Shown: positions 52,793 through 63,438, counted from the stretch's first letter. The stretch: 64,000 bases of DNA from Adonisia turfae CCMR0081 (GCF_011009555.1 NZ_QXHD01000004.1:846737-910736), one strand, 5' to 3'. Program-made: numbers and translations. Notes: generated from the letters alone by a model not told the origin.

Positions 52793-53920
52793 ATGGCTCG
52801 TGATTACTATGAGGTGCTCGGTGTTTCCCGGGGGGCCGATCAGGATGAAGTAAAGCGCGCTTATCGGCGGCTGGCACGTAAGTATCACCCTGATGTCAAT
52901 AAGGATCCGGGTGCAGAAGACAAATTTAAAGAGATCAATCGAGCGTACGAGGTTTTATCTGAACCGGAAATTAGGGCTCGGTATGATCGCTTTGGCGAAG
53001 CTGGTGTGGGTGGTGCTGCGGCTGGTGGCGCAGGCTTTCAAGATTTTTCTGATATGGGTGGTTTCGCCGATATCTTTGAAAGCTTCTTTAGCGGATTTTC
53101 TGGTGGCCCCAGTCAGGCTAAGCGACGTGGTCCTATGCGTGGGGACGATCTACGTCTCGATCTGAAATTAGACTTCACTGAGGCTATTTTTGGCGGTGAA
53201 AAAGAGATCAAAATTAGCCATTTAGAGAATTGTATGACCTGTAAGGGGTCTGGTGCAAAACCAGGTACTCGTCCTCGGACTTGTTCTACATGCGGTGGCT
53301 CAGGTCAGGTGCGTCGAGCGACTCGCACACCCTTTGGTAGTTTTACTCAGGTTTCAGCTTGCCCTACCTGTAATGGAACAGGTGAAGTTGTGGAAGAGCG
53401 CTGCGAAGTTTGTGGCGGTGCAGGGCGTAAGCAGGAAACTAAGAAGCTTAAAATTACAATTCCTGCTGGCGTAGATAATGGCACGCGTTTGAGGGTTTCC
53501 AATGAAGGGGATGCAGGGATGCGGGGCGGCCCACCGGGTGACTTGTATGTATACCTGTTTGTCAAAGAACACAGCAAGTTTAAGCGTGATGGCATCAATG
53601 TGCTTTCGGATCTCAAGGTGAGTTATTTGCAGGCTATCTTAGGCTGTGATTTGAAGGTGGATACTGTTGATGGGCCAGTGGATGTGCATGTGCCACCAGG
53701 GACCCAGCCCAACACAGTTGTGACGATGGAAAATCGTGGTGTGCCTAAGTTGGGTAATCCAGTTAGTCGTGGTAATCACTTGCTAACTGTTCTAGTGGAT
53801 ATTCCTACTCGGATTAAGACTGAAGAACGTGAACTTCTGGCTAAATTAGCTGAAGTGCGAGGTGATTCAGTCTCTAAGAAGGGGTTGGAAGGTTTTTTAG
53901 GTGGTCTGTTTAAGGGCTAG
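52793..53920 (+). CDS. dnaJ: Hsp40 co-chaperone DnaJ
   Basis: 375 residues, type I. J domain with HPD (KYHPDVNKD), Gly/Phe region, four zinc repeats ([32 protein letters not shown]), and the C-terminal client domain. It delivers substrates to DnaK and stimulates its ATPase. Gap to dnaK 102 bases. Confidence 0.96.
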   Translation: MARDYYEVLGVSRGADQDEVKRAYRRLARKYHPDVNKDPGAEDKFKEINRAYEVLSEPEIRARYDRFGEAGVGGAAAGGAGFQDFSDMGGFADIFESFFSGFSGGPSQAKRRGPMRGDDLRLDLKLDFTEAIFGGEKEIKISHLENCMTCKGSGAKPGTRPRTCSTCGGSGQVRRATRTPFGSFTQVSACPTCNGTGEVVEERCEVCGGAGRKQETKKLKITIPAGVDNGTRLRVSNEGDAGMRGGPPGDLYVYLFVKEHSKFKRDGINVLSDLKVSYLQAILGCDLKVDTVDGPVDVHVPPGTQPNTVVTMENRGVPKLGNPVSRGNHLLTVLVDIPTRIKTEERELLAKLAEVRGDSVSKKGLEGFLGGLFKG

Positions 53921-53958
53921 GCTTGGGACGCCGACGATTAAGATATTTCTTTTGTAGT

Positions 53959-54210
53959 ATGACGGATGTTTTGAATCGACCTGACGAAACGTTGGATTTG
54001 CGTGGGACACCCTGTCCTCTGAATTTTGTGCGTACCAAGCTCAAGTTGCAACGAATGCCGCTTGGTGAACTTTTAGAAGTTTGGCTGGATGCTGGTGAAC
54101 CTGTGGAGCAAGTCCCCGATAGCCTACGTTCAGAAGGGTTTCTAATTGAAGCATTGGAAGCAAGTCCAGAAGGGTACTTTGCACTGCAGGTGCGACGACC
54201 TGTGGTATGA
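53959..54210 (+). CDS. tusA: TusA/SirA-like sulfurtransferase
   Basis: 83 residues. LDLRGTPCPLNFVRTKLKLQ holds the CPxP-like site (here CPLN) with the sulfur-accepting Cys; the rest is the small two-layer fold (LLEVWLDAGEPVEQVPDSLR). The frame opens upstream at 53923 with no ATG; the ATG at 53959 is better. Ends in ATGA overlap with rsgA. Its role in tRNA thiolation or sulfur relay is inferred from the family. Confidence 0.85.
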   Translation: MTDVLNRPDETLDLRGTPCPLNFVRTKLKLQRMPLGELLEVWLDAGEPVEQVPDSLRSEGFLIEALEASPEGYFALQVRRPVV

Positions 54211-55322
54211 GGGGAGCAACGGAGTACTTAACCTTATCGTCCATTGAAGGAACTGTAGTTGCCTGTCAGGCAAATTACTATCAAGTTAAGCTGCCTCTAG
54301 AAGATGCTGAACCTCATTATTTTTTGTGTACCCGCCGTGCTCGTTTGAAAAAACTTGGGCAACAGGTGGTGGTAGGCGATAGGGTTTTGGTGGAAGAGAT
54401 TGATTGGCAGGATAAGCGAGGCGCGATCGCAACCATTCAAACGCGTACCAATTTGCTCGACCGTCCCCCTATTTCCAATGTTGACCAAATCCTTTTAGTG
54501 TTTGCCTTAGCTGAACCTGCCTTAGATCCTGCTCAGCTGAGTCGATTTTTAGTTAAAGCAGAATCCACGGGCATTCCCGTGACCCTTTGTCTCAATAAAC
54601 GGGATCTGCTTTGCCAGGAGTCAATTGACCACTGGCAAACGCGCTTAAGTGATTGGGGCTATGAGCCTTTGCTAGTAAGCGTTCGAGAAGATAAAGAGCT
54701 ACCTGTCGCTCTGATGGAGACCTTAAAGCATCGAGTGAGTGTTGTTGCTGGTCCTTCAGGTGTAGGGAAGTCGAGTCTTCTGAACCGTTTAGTGCCTGAT
54801 GTGGATGCTCGCACCAATGCAGTTTCTGGCAAGCTGGGTAGAGGGCGGCACACCACGCGCCATGTGGAATTATTTGATTTGCCAGCCGGTGGTTTGTTAG
54901 CTGATACCCCTGGTTTTAATCAACCTGATTTGACTTGTCCCGTTGAGACGTTGATGGCATGTTTCCCAGAAATCCGTCAGCGTGCGGGCCACTGTCAGTT
55001 TAATGACTGCCTCCATCGCGATGAGCCTGGCTGTAGTGTTCGCGGTGAGTGGGAGCGCTATGACTATTACCTGTCTTTACTCAATGAAGTACTGCACCAT
55101 CAGCAGCAGTTGGATGATCGTCCCACTGCTGAGGTGACTGAAAAAGTGAAGATGGGCAGCGATGGTCAGGTACAACACGAGCCGAAGCTAGAGGCTAAAA
55201 AATACCGTCGCACATCCCGTCGTCGTCATCATCAAGACTTGCAAGACATGTGCTACGACGTGATGGGAGCGAAGTCCATTGATGATGTCGATGATGCAGT
55301 TCTAGAGGAATATGGGTTTTGA
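54207..55322 (+). CDS. rsgA: Ribosome small-subunit GTPase RsgA
   Basis: 371 residues. OB-fold N-terminus, circularly permuted GTPase with G4 (LCLNKRDLL) before G1 (GPSGVGKSSLLN) and G3 (LADTPGFNQPD), then the zinc knuckle (CQFNDCLHRDEPGC). It helps 30S maturation. A ~60-residue basic/acidic tail (YRRTSRRRHHQDLQD) follows the usual end. Translationally coupled to tusA by an ATGA overlap. Confidence 0.93.
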   Translation: MRGATEYLTLSSIEGTVVACQANYYQVKLPLEDAEPHYFLCTRRARLKKLGQQVVVGDRVLVEEIDWQDKRGAIATIQTRTNLLDRPPISNVDQILLVFALAEPALDPAQLSRFLVKAESTGIPVTLCLNKRDLLCQESIDHWQTRLSDWGYEPLLVSVREDKELPVALMETLKHRVSVVAGPSGVGKSSLLNRLVPDVDARTNAVSGKLGRGRHTTRHVELFDLPAGGLLADTPGFNQPDLTCPVETLMACFPEIRQRAGHCQFNDCLHRDEPGCSVRGEWERYDYYLSLLNEVLHHQQQLDDRPTAEVTEKVKMGSDGQVQHEPKLEAKKYRRTSRRRHHQDLQDMCYDVMGAKSIDDVDDAVLEEYGF

Positions 55323-55400
55323 GTTTTGGCGCATGAGGGGTACGGAGTAGAGAGTATGGAGTGGATATGGGGGCAGAGGCTGTTCTTCACTCTCCATTCC

Positions 55401-56105
55401 CTACTCCCCCAATGTTTTCCAAAAACTTGCTTCCAATTGCTGACTATTTTTACAAGAATTTCGATACCACTGTAGCCGTAGTGTTTGTTTCTCTGCGGAA
55501 GTCAGTTGCCAAGGATGAGTAGAATGGTGGATGCGATCGCAAATACTCTGCAAACAGAGCGCGGCACTAACTGAGATATTAAAGCTCTCACTAAAGCCAT
55601 ACATGGGAATTTTGAGTAACCTATCGGCTTCAGCCATGGCAATCTCTGATAATCCATCCAACTCATTGCCAAAGAGTAAGGCGATGGGTCGCTCGGTTGG
55701 CAACGCAGATAGCTCCAAAGCCTCTGTGTGTGGTGTCGTTGCTACGATGCAATAGCCTTTAGCTTTGAGGACTGCAATGCAATTGCGTGTATTGTCCTGT
55801 CGTTTGGTGTAACGATGGGTTGTTAACCATTTTTGGCAACCTCTAGTGACATTGAGATTAACCTTAAAGCTCGTAGTTTGTTCGATGATATGTACGTCTT
55901 GGATGCCAAAGTTATCGCAGTTACGCAAGACAGCCCCAGCATTTTGACTGGTGTGCAGATCCTCAAGCGCTACAGTGACATAGCGGGTGCGATAGGCTAA
56001 AACCGTTTCAATTTTGGCCCTTCGTTCCTCTGTTAAAAACTTTCCCAGATAATTAATGAGTTCCTCGGTAGTCTCATTACTCACCGGACGGTGGGCAGTG
56101 CTCAT
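55401..56105 (-). CDS. trmH: tRNA (guanosine-18-2'-O)-methyltransferase, SpoU family
   Basis: 234 residues. SpoU motifs: VALEDLHTSQNAGAVLRNCD (1), LLFGNELDGLS (2) and IPMYGFSESFNISVSAALCL (3), forming the SAM-binding knot. It methylates G18 in the tRNA D-loop. The start is 7 bases after the cysS stop, so the two are co-transcribed. Confidence 0.93.
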   Translation of the reverse strand: MSTAHRPVSNETTEELINYLGKFLTEERRAKIETVLAYRTRYVTVALEDLHTSQNAGAVLRNCDNFGIQDVHIIEQTTSFKVNLNVTRGCQKWLTTHRYTKRQDNTRNCIAVLKAKGYCIVATTPHTEALELSALPTERPIALLFGNELDGLSEIAMAEADRLLKIPMYGFSESFNISVSAALCLQSICDRIHHSTHPWQLTSAEKQTLRLQWYRNSCKNSQQLEASFWKTLGE

Positions 56106-56111
56106 CTGCTC

Positions 56112-57560
56112 TTACCGATGCCACTCGGTTACACCACCAGGCTTGTCAATGAGAGTTATGCCTTGGGCGGTCAGGTCATTGCGAATTTTGTCGGCCAGAG
56201 CGAAGTCTTTTGCCTTTTTAGCGGCTAGTCTCTGCTCGATCAAATTGGCGATTTCCTCGTCACTGGGACCGTCCTGTTCCATAGGACTATCCTCTGGGGT
56301 GGCCTCAATACCCAGGACCTGGGCAAGGCAAACGAGTGTGTGCCATTGCTGCCGTAGGCTGTCACTATCTGCATCAGCTTTGCCCTCATGGATCAAGAGA
56401 TTACCTTGGCGGCGGAGTTCCTTGGCGAGTTCAAAGAGAACGGCTACCGCTTCAGGCGTATTGAAATCATCATCCATAGCGTTCTGAAAACGCTGTACGG
56501 CATCGCTCCCATGGTCAAGCTCTAGGGAAGCATCTTGCCACTTCAGCTGAGCACCATGGTTAGCACCAAATAGCAGTCCGTCTTTGAGGGTTTGCCAGCT
56601 TTTGGTGGCGGATGCGATCGCATCTGCCGTGAAGTCCACTGGCTTACGATATTGAGCCTGGCAGAGAAAGAGACGTAACGCCATGGGGTGCAGACCGTCA
56701 TCTGCATCCAGGAGCTGACGAATGGTGGTGAAATTGCCCAAAGACTTGGACATCTTTTCACCGTTCACATTCACCATGCCATTGTGCATCCAGTATTGGG
56801 AGAGGGGGTGACCTGTAGCCGCTTCTGACTGGGCTATTTCATTCTCATGGTGTGGAAAGGTGAGATCGCCTCCCCCCATGTGAATATCGATGGTGTCACC
56901 CATGCGATCACGCACCATCGCTGAGCACTCAATGTGCCAACCAGGACGTCCTGGACCCCACGGTGATTCCCATGAAGGTTCTTCCGGTTTAGCCCCTTTC
57001 CATAGGGCAAAATCAAACGGATCTTTCTTTTTCGATTCGCCACCCGCTACTCGACCGCTGGCACCAGCTTGCATATCATCTAACTTACGACCCGAGAGCT
57101 TACCATAGCCATCAAACTTGCGTACTTTGTAATACACATCGCCCCCAGTGGCGTAGGCATACCCCTTATTTTCTAATTCACCAATCAGGCGTTTAATGCC
57201 GTCGATGGTGTGAGTGGCGTAAGTATACTCATCAGCCTCCAATATGTTCAGCCGCGCCATATCTTTGTGGTAGGCCTGAATAAAGCGTTTTGACACGGCC
57301 TCCATGGTGGTGCCCTCTTGGCGGGCACGGTTCAAAATTTTATCGTCGATATCGGTAAAGTTTTGTACATAATGCACATCGTAGCCGCGCCATTGCAGAT
57401 AGCGACGTACTGTATCCCAAACCACATAACAGCGAGCATGGCCCAGGTGGCAATAGTCATAGACCGTTACACCGCAGCAGTAAATCTTAGCCGTACCTGC
57501 TTGTAACGGCTGAAAGGGTTCCTTGCAGCGGGATAGGGTGTTGTAAAGGACTACGCTCAT
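56112..57560 (-). CDS. cysS: Cysteinyl-tRNA synthetase
   Basis: 482 residues, full length. Zinc Cys and HIGH motif in CCGVTVYDYCHLGHAR, GWHIECSAM for zinc and cysteine recognition, and KMSKS in GEKMSKSLGNF. Charges tRNA-Cys. Start ATG at 57560. Confidence 0.97.
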   Translation of the reverse strand: MSVVLYNTLSRCKEPFQPLQAGTAKIYCCGVTVYDYCHLGHARCYVVWDTVRRYLQWRGYDVHYVQNFTDIDDKILNRARQEGTTMEAVSKRFIQAYHKDMARLNILEADEYTYATHTIDGIKRLIGELENKGYAYATGGDVYYKVRKFDGYGKLSGRKLDDMQAGASGRVAGGESKKKDPFDFALWKGAKPEEPSWESPWGPGRPGWHIECSAMVRDRMGDTIDIHMGGGDLTFPHHENEIAQSEAATGHPLSQYWMHNGMVNVNGEKMSKSLGNFTTIRQLLDADDGLHPMALRLFLCQAQYRKPVDFTADAIASATKSWQTLKDGLLFGANHGAQLKWQDASLELDHGSDAVQRFQNAMDDDFNTPEAVAVLFELAKELRRQGNLLIHEGKADADSDSLRQQWHTLVCLAQVLGIEATPEDSPMEQDGPSDEEIANLIEQRLAAKKAKDFALADKIRNDLTAQGITLIDKPGGVTEWHR

Positions 57561-57711
57561 TAAACGGGTGAATATTACTGCTATGGCTCTCTAGCCTCAT
57601 CATTTCCTATGGTAAGCCGGTTTGGTGCCGGAAGATATGGCGCAGAGCATTCGCAAAAATGAGATTACGCTCATTGCTCAATCGGTGTCTGTCATACATG
57701 GCTCACCAAAA

Positions 57712-57739
57712 AGGGGCGGTACAAAAAAGTACCGCCCCT
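57712..57739 (-). terminator. Strong terminator of the petC-petA operon
   Basis: On the minus strand AGGGGCGGTAC, loop TTTTTT, GTACCGCCCCT, then a TTTTT run: an 11-bp perfect GC-rich stem 30 bases after petA. Confidence 0.92.
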
Positions 57740-57770
57740 CAGGTTCCAAGCTCAAGGTAATGGAATGAAT

Positions 57771-58739
57771 CTAGAAGGTCACATTTGCAGCCTGAACAGT
57801 TTCAACCTGCTTCTTCTTGAGCACCAACATAATCTGAGTCACTGCTGCGGCTCCTAAAAAGGCTAGCAGGCCCTTAATGCGACCAGGGCTTTGTAGAACA
57901 ATCTCAGTGTCATGCTGACCAAAACCACCAACGTTGGGGTCATTGGTTAAAGCAGCACCCGTTTCAACAGTATCGCCCTTAGCAACAATTAACTCTGGAC
58001 CAGGTTGTAGGCTTTCGGTAACGGTTTCACCATCAGCGGTTTTGATAGTGATCTCCGTACCGCTGTCGCCCTTAACAACATCTGTAATCACGCCACCCTT
58101 AGATGCGGTGTAAACCACATTATTAGTTGCTTGACCTGTGGGGTAAAGTTGACCACGACCACGGTTGCCACCAATGTGGATCTGATACTTACCAAAGCTA
58201 ACGTTGTTATTGGTGGCTGGGTCAGGCGATAGAACAGGGAAAACAATTTCCTGATACTGCTCACCGGGGACAGGGCCAACTAGCAACCAGTTTGGATGCT
58301 CATCACTGTAAGGCATGAAATAGGTGCTACCCACTTCTTCCTTAATCTCTTCCGGAATGCGCTCTTCAGGAGCTAGCTGAAAACCGTCAGGCAGCATTAG
58401 AACTGCACCTACATTCAACCCACCTTTGCTACCATCGCCCAGTACTTGCTGAGCATCAAGGTCATAGGGTACCTTGACCACTGCCTTAAAGACCGTGTCA
58501 GGTAGTACAGCTTGAGGAACTTCAATCTCAGTCTTCTTCTGACCTAGATGGCAGTTGGCACAAACAATGCGGCCAGTTGCTTCACGAGGAGTTTCGTAGT
58601 TTTCCTGGGCCCAGAAAGGATAGGCGGCTGCCGATTGAGCATTGGTCAGTACCAAGCTTAGGGTTGCGATCGCAACTAAAGCACTAGAAGCGATGACCTT
58701 CAGCAGCTTATTGAACACGCTTAAAAAGTTAAATTCCAT
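57771..58739 (-). CDS. petA: Cytochrome f
   Basis: 322 residues from the ATG at 58739; the frame stays open to 58814 but that part overlaps the petC end region and is unlikely. Signal segment ([20 protein letters not shown]) with AAA-YPFWAQ cleavage giving the Tyr heme ligand, haem site CANCH, and a C-terminal anchor ([20 protein letters not shown]). Electron carrier of the cytochrome b6f complex in the thylakoid. Confidence 0.97.
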   Translation of the reverse strand: MEFNFLSVFNKLLKVIASSALVAIATLSLVLTNAQSAAAYPFWAQENYETPREATGRIVCANCHLGQKKTEIEVPQAVLPDTVFKAVVKVPYDLDAQQVLGDGSKGGLNVGAVLMLPDGFQLAPEERIPEEIKEEVGSTYFMPYSDEHPNWLLVGPVPGEQYQEIVFPVLSPDPATNNNVSFGKYQIHIGGNRGRGQLYPTGQATNNVVYTASKGGVITDVVKGDSGTEITIKTADGETVTESLQPGPELIVAKGDTVETGAALTNDPNVGGFGQHDTEIVLQSPGRIKGLLAFLGAAAVTQIMLVLKKKQVETVQAANVTF

Positions 58740-58794
58740 CCGTCGCACGCTAGCAATCCAATTACGTAGAGAGAAATCAAATGAAACAGACAAC

Positions 58795-59340
58795 CTAAGC
58801 CCACCAGGGAGCATCGCCTGTTCTAAAGTCGGTGTCGGTCCAAGGGCTTAGAGTTACCTTGTCATCATCTTTGGACACACTTGCGTTAGCCAGGGCCAAA
58901 GAAAGAGGCGCTGGGCCACGCACTACCTTACCAGTGGCATCATACTGAGAACCATGGCAAGGACACTTAAACTTGTTCTCGCTAGCGTTCCAAGGAACAA
59001 CGCAACCCAAGTGTGTGCACACGGCATTAACGGCGTAGCTGTCAAGAGTACCATCGTCAGTTACGACCAAATACGTTGGATCACCCTTTAAGCCTTGAAC
59101 CAAAGAGCGGTCACCAGCACCGTGAGTCTCTAGATAACTGGTAGCTACCACATCGTTACCTAATTCATCCTTAGCAGTAACGCCGCCACCGGCTGAGCCG
59201 CTGCTCGGAGGTAAAAAGTACTTAACAATGGGATAGAGAGCGCCCACAGCCGTACCAGTAGCTGCTCCAAAGGTGAGCAGATTCATAAATTGGCGACGCC
59301 CTAAATCAGGGACATCAGGGTTTCCAGAAGCTTGAGCCAT
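58795..59340 (-). CDS. petC: Rieske iron-sulfur protein of cytochrome b6f
   Basis: 181 residues. N-terminal twin-Arg-like [20 protein letters not shown] anchor helix, and the [2Fe-2S] motifs CTHLGC and CPCHGSQYD. Passes electrons from plastoquinol to cytochrome f. petA follows 55 bases downstream. Confidence 0.97.
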   Translation of the reverse strand: MAQASGNPDVPDLGRRQFMNLLTFGAATGTAVGALYPIVKYFLPPSSGSAGGGVTAKDELGNDVVATSYLETHGAGDRSLVQGLKGDPTYLVVTDDGTLDSYAVNAVCTHLGCVVPWNASENKFKCPCHGSQYDATGKVVRGPAPLSLALANASVSKDDDKVTLSPWTDTDFRTGDAPWWA

Positions 59341-59743
59341 AACTGTCAGACTATATATGCGAGTATGAATCTAAAGGCTGCATCGCCCAGTACAAACCCC
59401 TGTAACAAGTAACCACAAGTACATTTGTGGCTCATATCGTCACAGAAGTTTGCAAATTGCTATGAGTATTATTGCATTTAGCCGCCTCAGAAAAACTGTT
59501 CTTCCTAAGGCTCACTGGTTTCAATAGTTAGTAGGTGTCGCTTTTGAAGCTTATTTTGCCATGGCAAAACCATGACTTAAAAAGACGCAAACCCTCACCA
59601 GACAGTTGCTCCCCAGACCACACCTCATTTATTAACTATCTGAGCCTATGATTTGAAAAATCTGTATCTTATTTACTTCTCATAGAGGTGCGTTATCTGA
59701 AATCGTGTAAATAAATGTAAAATAACGGGCAGTTTAGCGACCT
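59341..59743. promoter_or_regulatory. 403-base divergent spacer with two palindromes
   Basis: No gene seen. It separates petC from the DUF3067 gene and must hold both promoters. CCACAA (59413-59418) faces TTGTGG (59425-59430), about 75 bases upstream of the petC ATG. A 16-base perfect palindrome, TTTTGCCATGGCAAAA, is at 59554-59569. Both could be regulator sites; neither matches a site I can name. Confidence 0.5.
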
Positions 59744-60055
59744 ATGACCCCAGAAGACTTTCAAGAGCTACTCATCAATAAATGGGGCTATTCCTTTGAC
59801 GTTCAAATCCGCAAGACTTCTACCAAGGTCTTTTTCCAAGTGATGTGGCGTTATCTAGAGCAGGTTTCTTTCCCCATGGATGAGGACGAGTATTTGGCCC
59901 ATCTCAAAGATATTGTGCTGTATCTAGAAGCCATGGGGTGTTTGACGCAGGTGCAAACTGCAATTGAGCAAACGAATGAGCGTCCTAGATTGGGTAAAGC
60001 CGTTAGTATCCCTATCGATTTAGGAAGACGAGCTTCTGAGTGGCTGCTTGATTAG
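59744..60055 (+). CDS. DUF3067-family protein
   Basis: 103 residues. The conserved text KWGYSFDVQIRKTSTKVFFQ, VMWRYLEQVSFP and RPRLGKAVSIPIDLGRRASE marks the cyanobacterial/plastid DUF3067 family of unknown function. Soluble. Confidence 0.88.
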   Translation: MTPEDFQELLINKWGYSFDVQIRKTSTKVFFQVMWRYLEQVSFPMDEDEYLAHLKDIVLYLEAMGCLTQVQTAIEQTNERPRLGKAVSIPIDLGRRASEWLLD

Positions 60056-60818
60056 TGCATTTCTTTAAAGCAAGTTTCTGAGAGGCCCATTGAAATAATG
60101 CATATTTATACATTGGTGGGACTGTGATTATACCCAGCTGAATGCTTGATTTTTAGGTGTTAGAGCCCTACATTCAGGTCTCTAAAGCCCGCACGAACTT
60201 GGGCAGGAGTTGGTTAGGAATATTTAGGCAAGAGATGTACTAATGGCTGATCTGTCTGATAAAATCTGAACCAAATTGTATTCTTAAATACACAATCTGC
60301 AATACACAAAATATTGCTGAAATCTGGTGGTTCAAGCTACAGCTTTTGAAAACTAATTTGACTTTTTGGTAGTCACCTAAAACTTGCATAAAAGCAGGAT
60401 AAATGTGTGGCGTCAAAATTTTAAATCTGGCATTAATTACTCATGCAAATCAATTGCCTAAATAACAATTCCACATAAAAATGCACATGCTTATGCCACA
60501 AGCCATGATTTGATGACTTGAGTACGCTGAATTTCAGCATATTTCTGTCATTTTGTTCTAAGTGATAGACATTGAAGCGTTATGCTAAATAGCTATTACT
60601 GAGGTTAGAGACAGTTTTTCTAAGATGAGAAAAAACTCATGGATGTCTAATTCTCTACTGTTTGGCCACTTACTAAAAACTTGATGTTTTTACTGGTATC
60701 AAAAACTTAGTGTGTGTGTGTCGAAGAAATATCTCACTTAGGGAAAAACAGAGCAAATTATTCTAAGACCGATGTTACGATTTGCATGAATTCGCTCAGT
60801 ATGCTTTGAGGGCCTGCC
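60056..60818. other. 763-base AT-rich non-coding stretch before prs
   Basis: I see no convincing reading frame on either strand. It contains many A/T runs, a short GTGTGTGTGT tract near 60713 and TGAATTTCAGCATATTTC-type short repeats. It must include the prs promoter. Its length is out of line with the compact neighbourhood, so an unrecognised small RNA or a lost gene are options. Confidence 0.5.
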
Positions 60819-61811
60819 GTGATCAGCTCTGCAACACTGCCTGCTAAACCCACTGTACCTAGCTTAGAAGACAACAGTCGCCTGAAGTTATTTTCAGGGT
60901 CATCGAATCCAGCCCTCTCAAGGGAGGTTGCTCGTTACCTGGGAATTGATTTGGGGCCGATGGTGCGTAAACAGTTTGCCGATGGTGAGCTGTATGTTCA
61001 AATCCAGGAGTCCATCCGTGGATGTGATGTCTATCTGATTCAGCCAACCTGTCGACCGGTCAATGATCACTTGATGGAGTTGCTGATCATGATTGACGCT
61101 TGTCGGCGGGCGTCTGCTCGTCAGATTACAGCGGTGATTCCGTATTACGGTTACGCTCGCGCGGACCGCAAAACTGCCGGTCGAGAATCGATTACCGCTA
61201 AATTAGTTGCCAACTTAATTACCCAAGCGGGTGCTAATCGAGTTTTGGCAATGGACTTACATTCATCCCAAATTCAGGGCTACTTTGACATTCCTTGTGA
61301 TCATATCTATGGGGCTCCAGTACTGGTTGATTACTTGGCGAGCAAATGCCTGACTGATTTAGTGGTGGTATCCCCTGACGTTGGGGGGGTGGCACGGGCA
61401 CGCGCTATTGCCAAGCGACTCAACGATGCCCCTTTGGCCATTATTGATAAGCGTCGTCAAGCCCACAATGTTGCTGAGGTCATGAATTTGATTGGCGATG
61501 TAGAGGGCAAAACAGCCGTTCTGGTGGACGACATGATCGATACGGGCGGAACTATCTCGGAGGGGGCAAGATTGCTGCGGGCCCAAGGGGCCCGCCAAGT
61601 ATATGCCTGTGCTACCCATGCTGTGTTTTCACCACCAGCAGTGGAGCGTTTATCCAGTGGGGTGTTTGAAGAGGTGATTGTGACGAATACAATCCCTGTG
61701 GCACCGGAGCGTCAGTTTCCTCAGCTGACGACCCTCACAATTGCTAATTTGCTGGGGGAGACTATTTGGCGCATTCACGAAGAAAGCTCCGTTAGTAGTA
61801 TGTTTCGCTGA
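60819..61811 (+). CDS. prs: Ribose-phosphate pyrophosphokinase
   Basis: 330 residues from the GTG at 60819. FSGSSNPALSREVARYLG, PYYGYARADRK, DLHSSQIQGYFD, VSPDVGGVARARAIAKRL and the PRPP loop AVLVDDMIDTGGT. It makes PRPP for purine, pyrimidine, His and Trp synthesis. Terminator downstream. Confidence 0.96.
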   Translation: MISSATLPAKPTVPSLEDNSRLKLFSGSSNPALSREVARYLGIDLGPMVRKQFADGELYVQIQESIRGCDVYLIQPTCRPVNDHLMELLIMIDACRRASARQITAVIPYYGYARADRKTAGRESITAKLVANLITQAGANRVLAMDLHSSQIQGYFDIPCDHIYGAPVLVDYLASKCLTDLVVVSPDVGGVARARAIAKRLNDAPLAIIDKRRQAHNVAEVMNLIGDVEGKTAVLVDDMIDTGGTISEGARLLRAQGARQVYACATHAVFSPPAVERLSSGVFEEVIVTNTIPVAPERQFPQLTTLTIANLLGETIWRIHEESSVSSMFR

Positions 61812-61862
61812 GGTCGAATCCTTAGGACTGATCCAGTGTGAATGAACTCTAATAATTCTGAT

Positions 61863-61892
61863 GGAGAGGTTTTTAAAACCTCTCCTATTTTT
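61863..61892 (+). terminator. Rho-independent terminator of prs
   Basis: GGAGAGGTTTT and AAAACCTCTCC form the stem, then TATTTTTT. The remaining 222 bases up to the ankyrin gene show nothing recognisable. Confidence 0.92.
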
Positions 61893-62114
61893 TACTGATT
61901 TTCTCGTGGCCGTCAGTATCTCATGTTTGTAGGAAGCTGATGAAGTCTGGGCCTCTTGTGTTAGTAACGGAACAGTTTGGTATTTAGCGCACGTTGTATG
62001 AGCTTAGTACCACATATTGATGAGGCGATGATGAAGGCTGTTGGCCATTGACTATCTCTGGAAACTTTAGGGGTGCATGCATAGACTTGGTAACTACATT
62101 GCTGTTTAGAACCC

Positions 62115-62918
62115 ATGGTAAAAAGCACGTCTATCCTCCAGTTGGCTAGTGCTGTTCTGGCCTTGTTGGTTTTTAATCCTAAACTTGTACAGACTCAATT
62201 AGCGCGTATACCGTTTTCGCTGTCTGGAGCTGTTGCTCAAGCTGGATCGCTGCAGGCTCGACTGCCTGACCTCGATCAGCGATTGCTGAACGCTGTTCGC
62301 AGTGGTGATATACGACAGGCAGAATTGGTGCTTAACCAAGGTGCCAATGCAGATGCTGGCAATCGTTATGAGGGGTATCCAATTGCGATCGCAACTGAAC
62401 AAGGAAACCGAGCGATGGTCCAGTTGCTAGTGGCCAATGGGGCTGATGTCGATGTGGTTAGTACCGGTGGGCAAACGGCTCTGGGTAGAGCCGTTGACAT
62501 GGGCAACCTTGACCTGGTCCGAATTTTAATCAACGCTGGTGCATCTCCTGACCGGCGGACTACCTATGGTGTGCCGCTGTTATACCGTGCCACTGAGATG
62601 GGCAATCATGAACTGGTCAGACTGCTTTTGCAGGGGGGAGGCAATGCCAATGCTCAAGTTTCTGGCATTACCTCTTTATACAAGGCTGTCGAAATAGGAA
62701 ATTTGGCAATTGCGCGATCATTGCTGGCGGGAGGTGCAGATCCAGATCAGGCGACTCCGCTATATCGAGCAGTTGAGGTGGGTAATGCAGAGTTAGTTAG
62801 GCTATTGCTGAACTATGGCGCTAACCCACGCATAAGTCAGCGCGGTGTGAGTGCATTAGGCTTAGCCCGTGCCCAGGGGAACCGTGAGATCGCTACCCTG
62901 TTGCGAGACGCCATGTGA
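62115..62918 (+). CDS. Exported ankyrin-repeat protein
   Basis: 267 residues. Signal-like N-terminus (ILQLASAVLALLVFNP), then about six ankyrin repeats from residue ~52 (LLNAVRSGDIRQAELVLNQG, AIATEQGNRAMVQLLVANGA, AVDMGNLDLVRILINAGA and so on). Acts in protein-protein contact, probably in the periplasm. No enzymatic part. Confidence 0.88.
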   Translation: MVKSTSILQLASAVLALLVFNPKLVQTQLARIPFSLSGAVAQAGSLQARLPDLDQRLLNAVRSGDIRQAELVLNQGANADAGNRYEGYPIAIATEQGNRAMVQLLVANGADVDVVSTGGQTALGRAVDMGNLDLVRILINAGASPDRRTTYGVPLLYRATEMGNHELVRLLLQGGGNANAQVSGITSLYKAVEIGNLAIARSLLAGGADPDQATPLYRAVEVGNAELVRLLLNYGANPRISQRGVSALGLARAQGNREIATLLRDAM

Positions 62919-62939
62919 TGACGTCATCTAGGTCGTCGC

Positions 62940-63371
62940 TTAATCGATGTAGGCGTGACAGTTGTTTGGAACTAAATTTAATATGCCTGAACGTACTTGA
63001 TTGATCGGTATCCAAACAGCATCGTGAGTTTTCTGGCCTTCGATGAGTTTGTACGTCTGATCTAATCGATAAAAAATAGAGTCAGCAAAATCACAACGGA
63101 ATAGCTGAATCAACTCATGGCCAGGTTTTCCGTTACAAACAAAAATATTGTCTAAGCACGTCAGATACCTGATGTTTATCAAGTCTGCCTGGATTTCTTC
63201 TTGAAATTCTCGTTTAAGGGCGTTGACACTAGTTTCGCCAAAATCGATGCCACCCCCCAGAAAACGATAGAAGGGTTTATCTTTGATGCTGTCGTAACCC
63301 TTGCTAACAAAAACATGCCCTTGATGCTGAATTAAGCCAAGGGCAATCGGTCGAATACGTGGCTTGCCCAT
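62940..63371 (-). CDS. NUDIX hydrolase
   Basis: 143 residues. The NUDIX box is GGIDFGETSVNALKREFQEE, with both catalytic-metal glutamates. Cleaves a nucleoside-diphosphate-linked compound; the substrate cannot be read. Confidence 0.92.
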   Translation of the reverse strand: MGKPRIRPIALGLIQHQGHVFVSKGYDSIKDKPFYRFLGGGIDFGETSVNALKREFQEEIQADLINIRYLTCLDNIFVCNGKPGHELIQLFRCDFADSIFYRLDQTYKLIEGQKTHDAVWIPINQVRSGILNLVPNNCHAYID

Positions 63372-63438
63372 GAAGTTTTCTGCAATGGCAGTAGTGCTGG
63401 TGCTATTGGGGTCTACCCAATCATAATCATTGCTCTAC

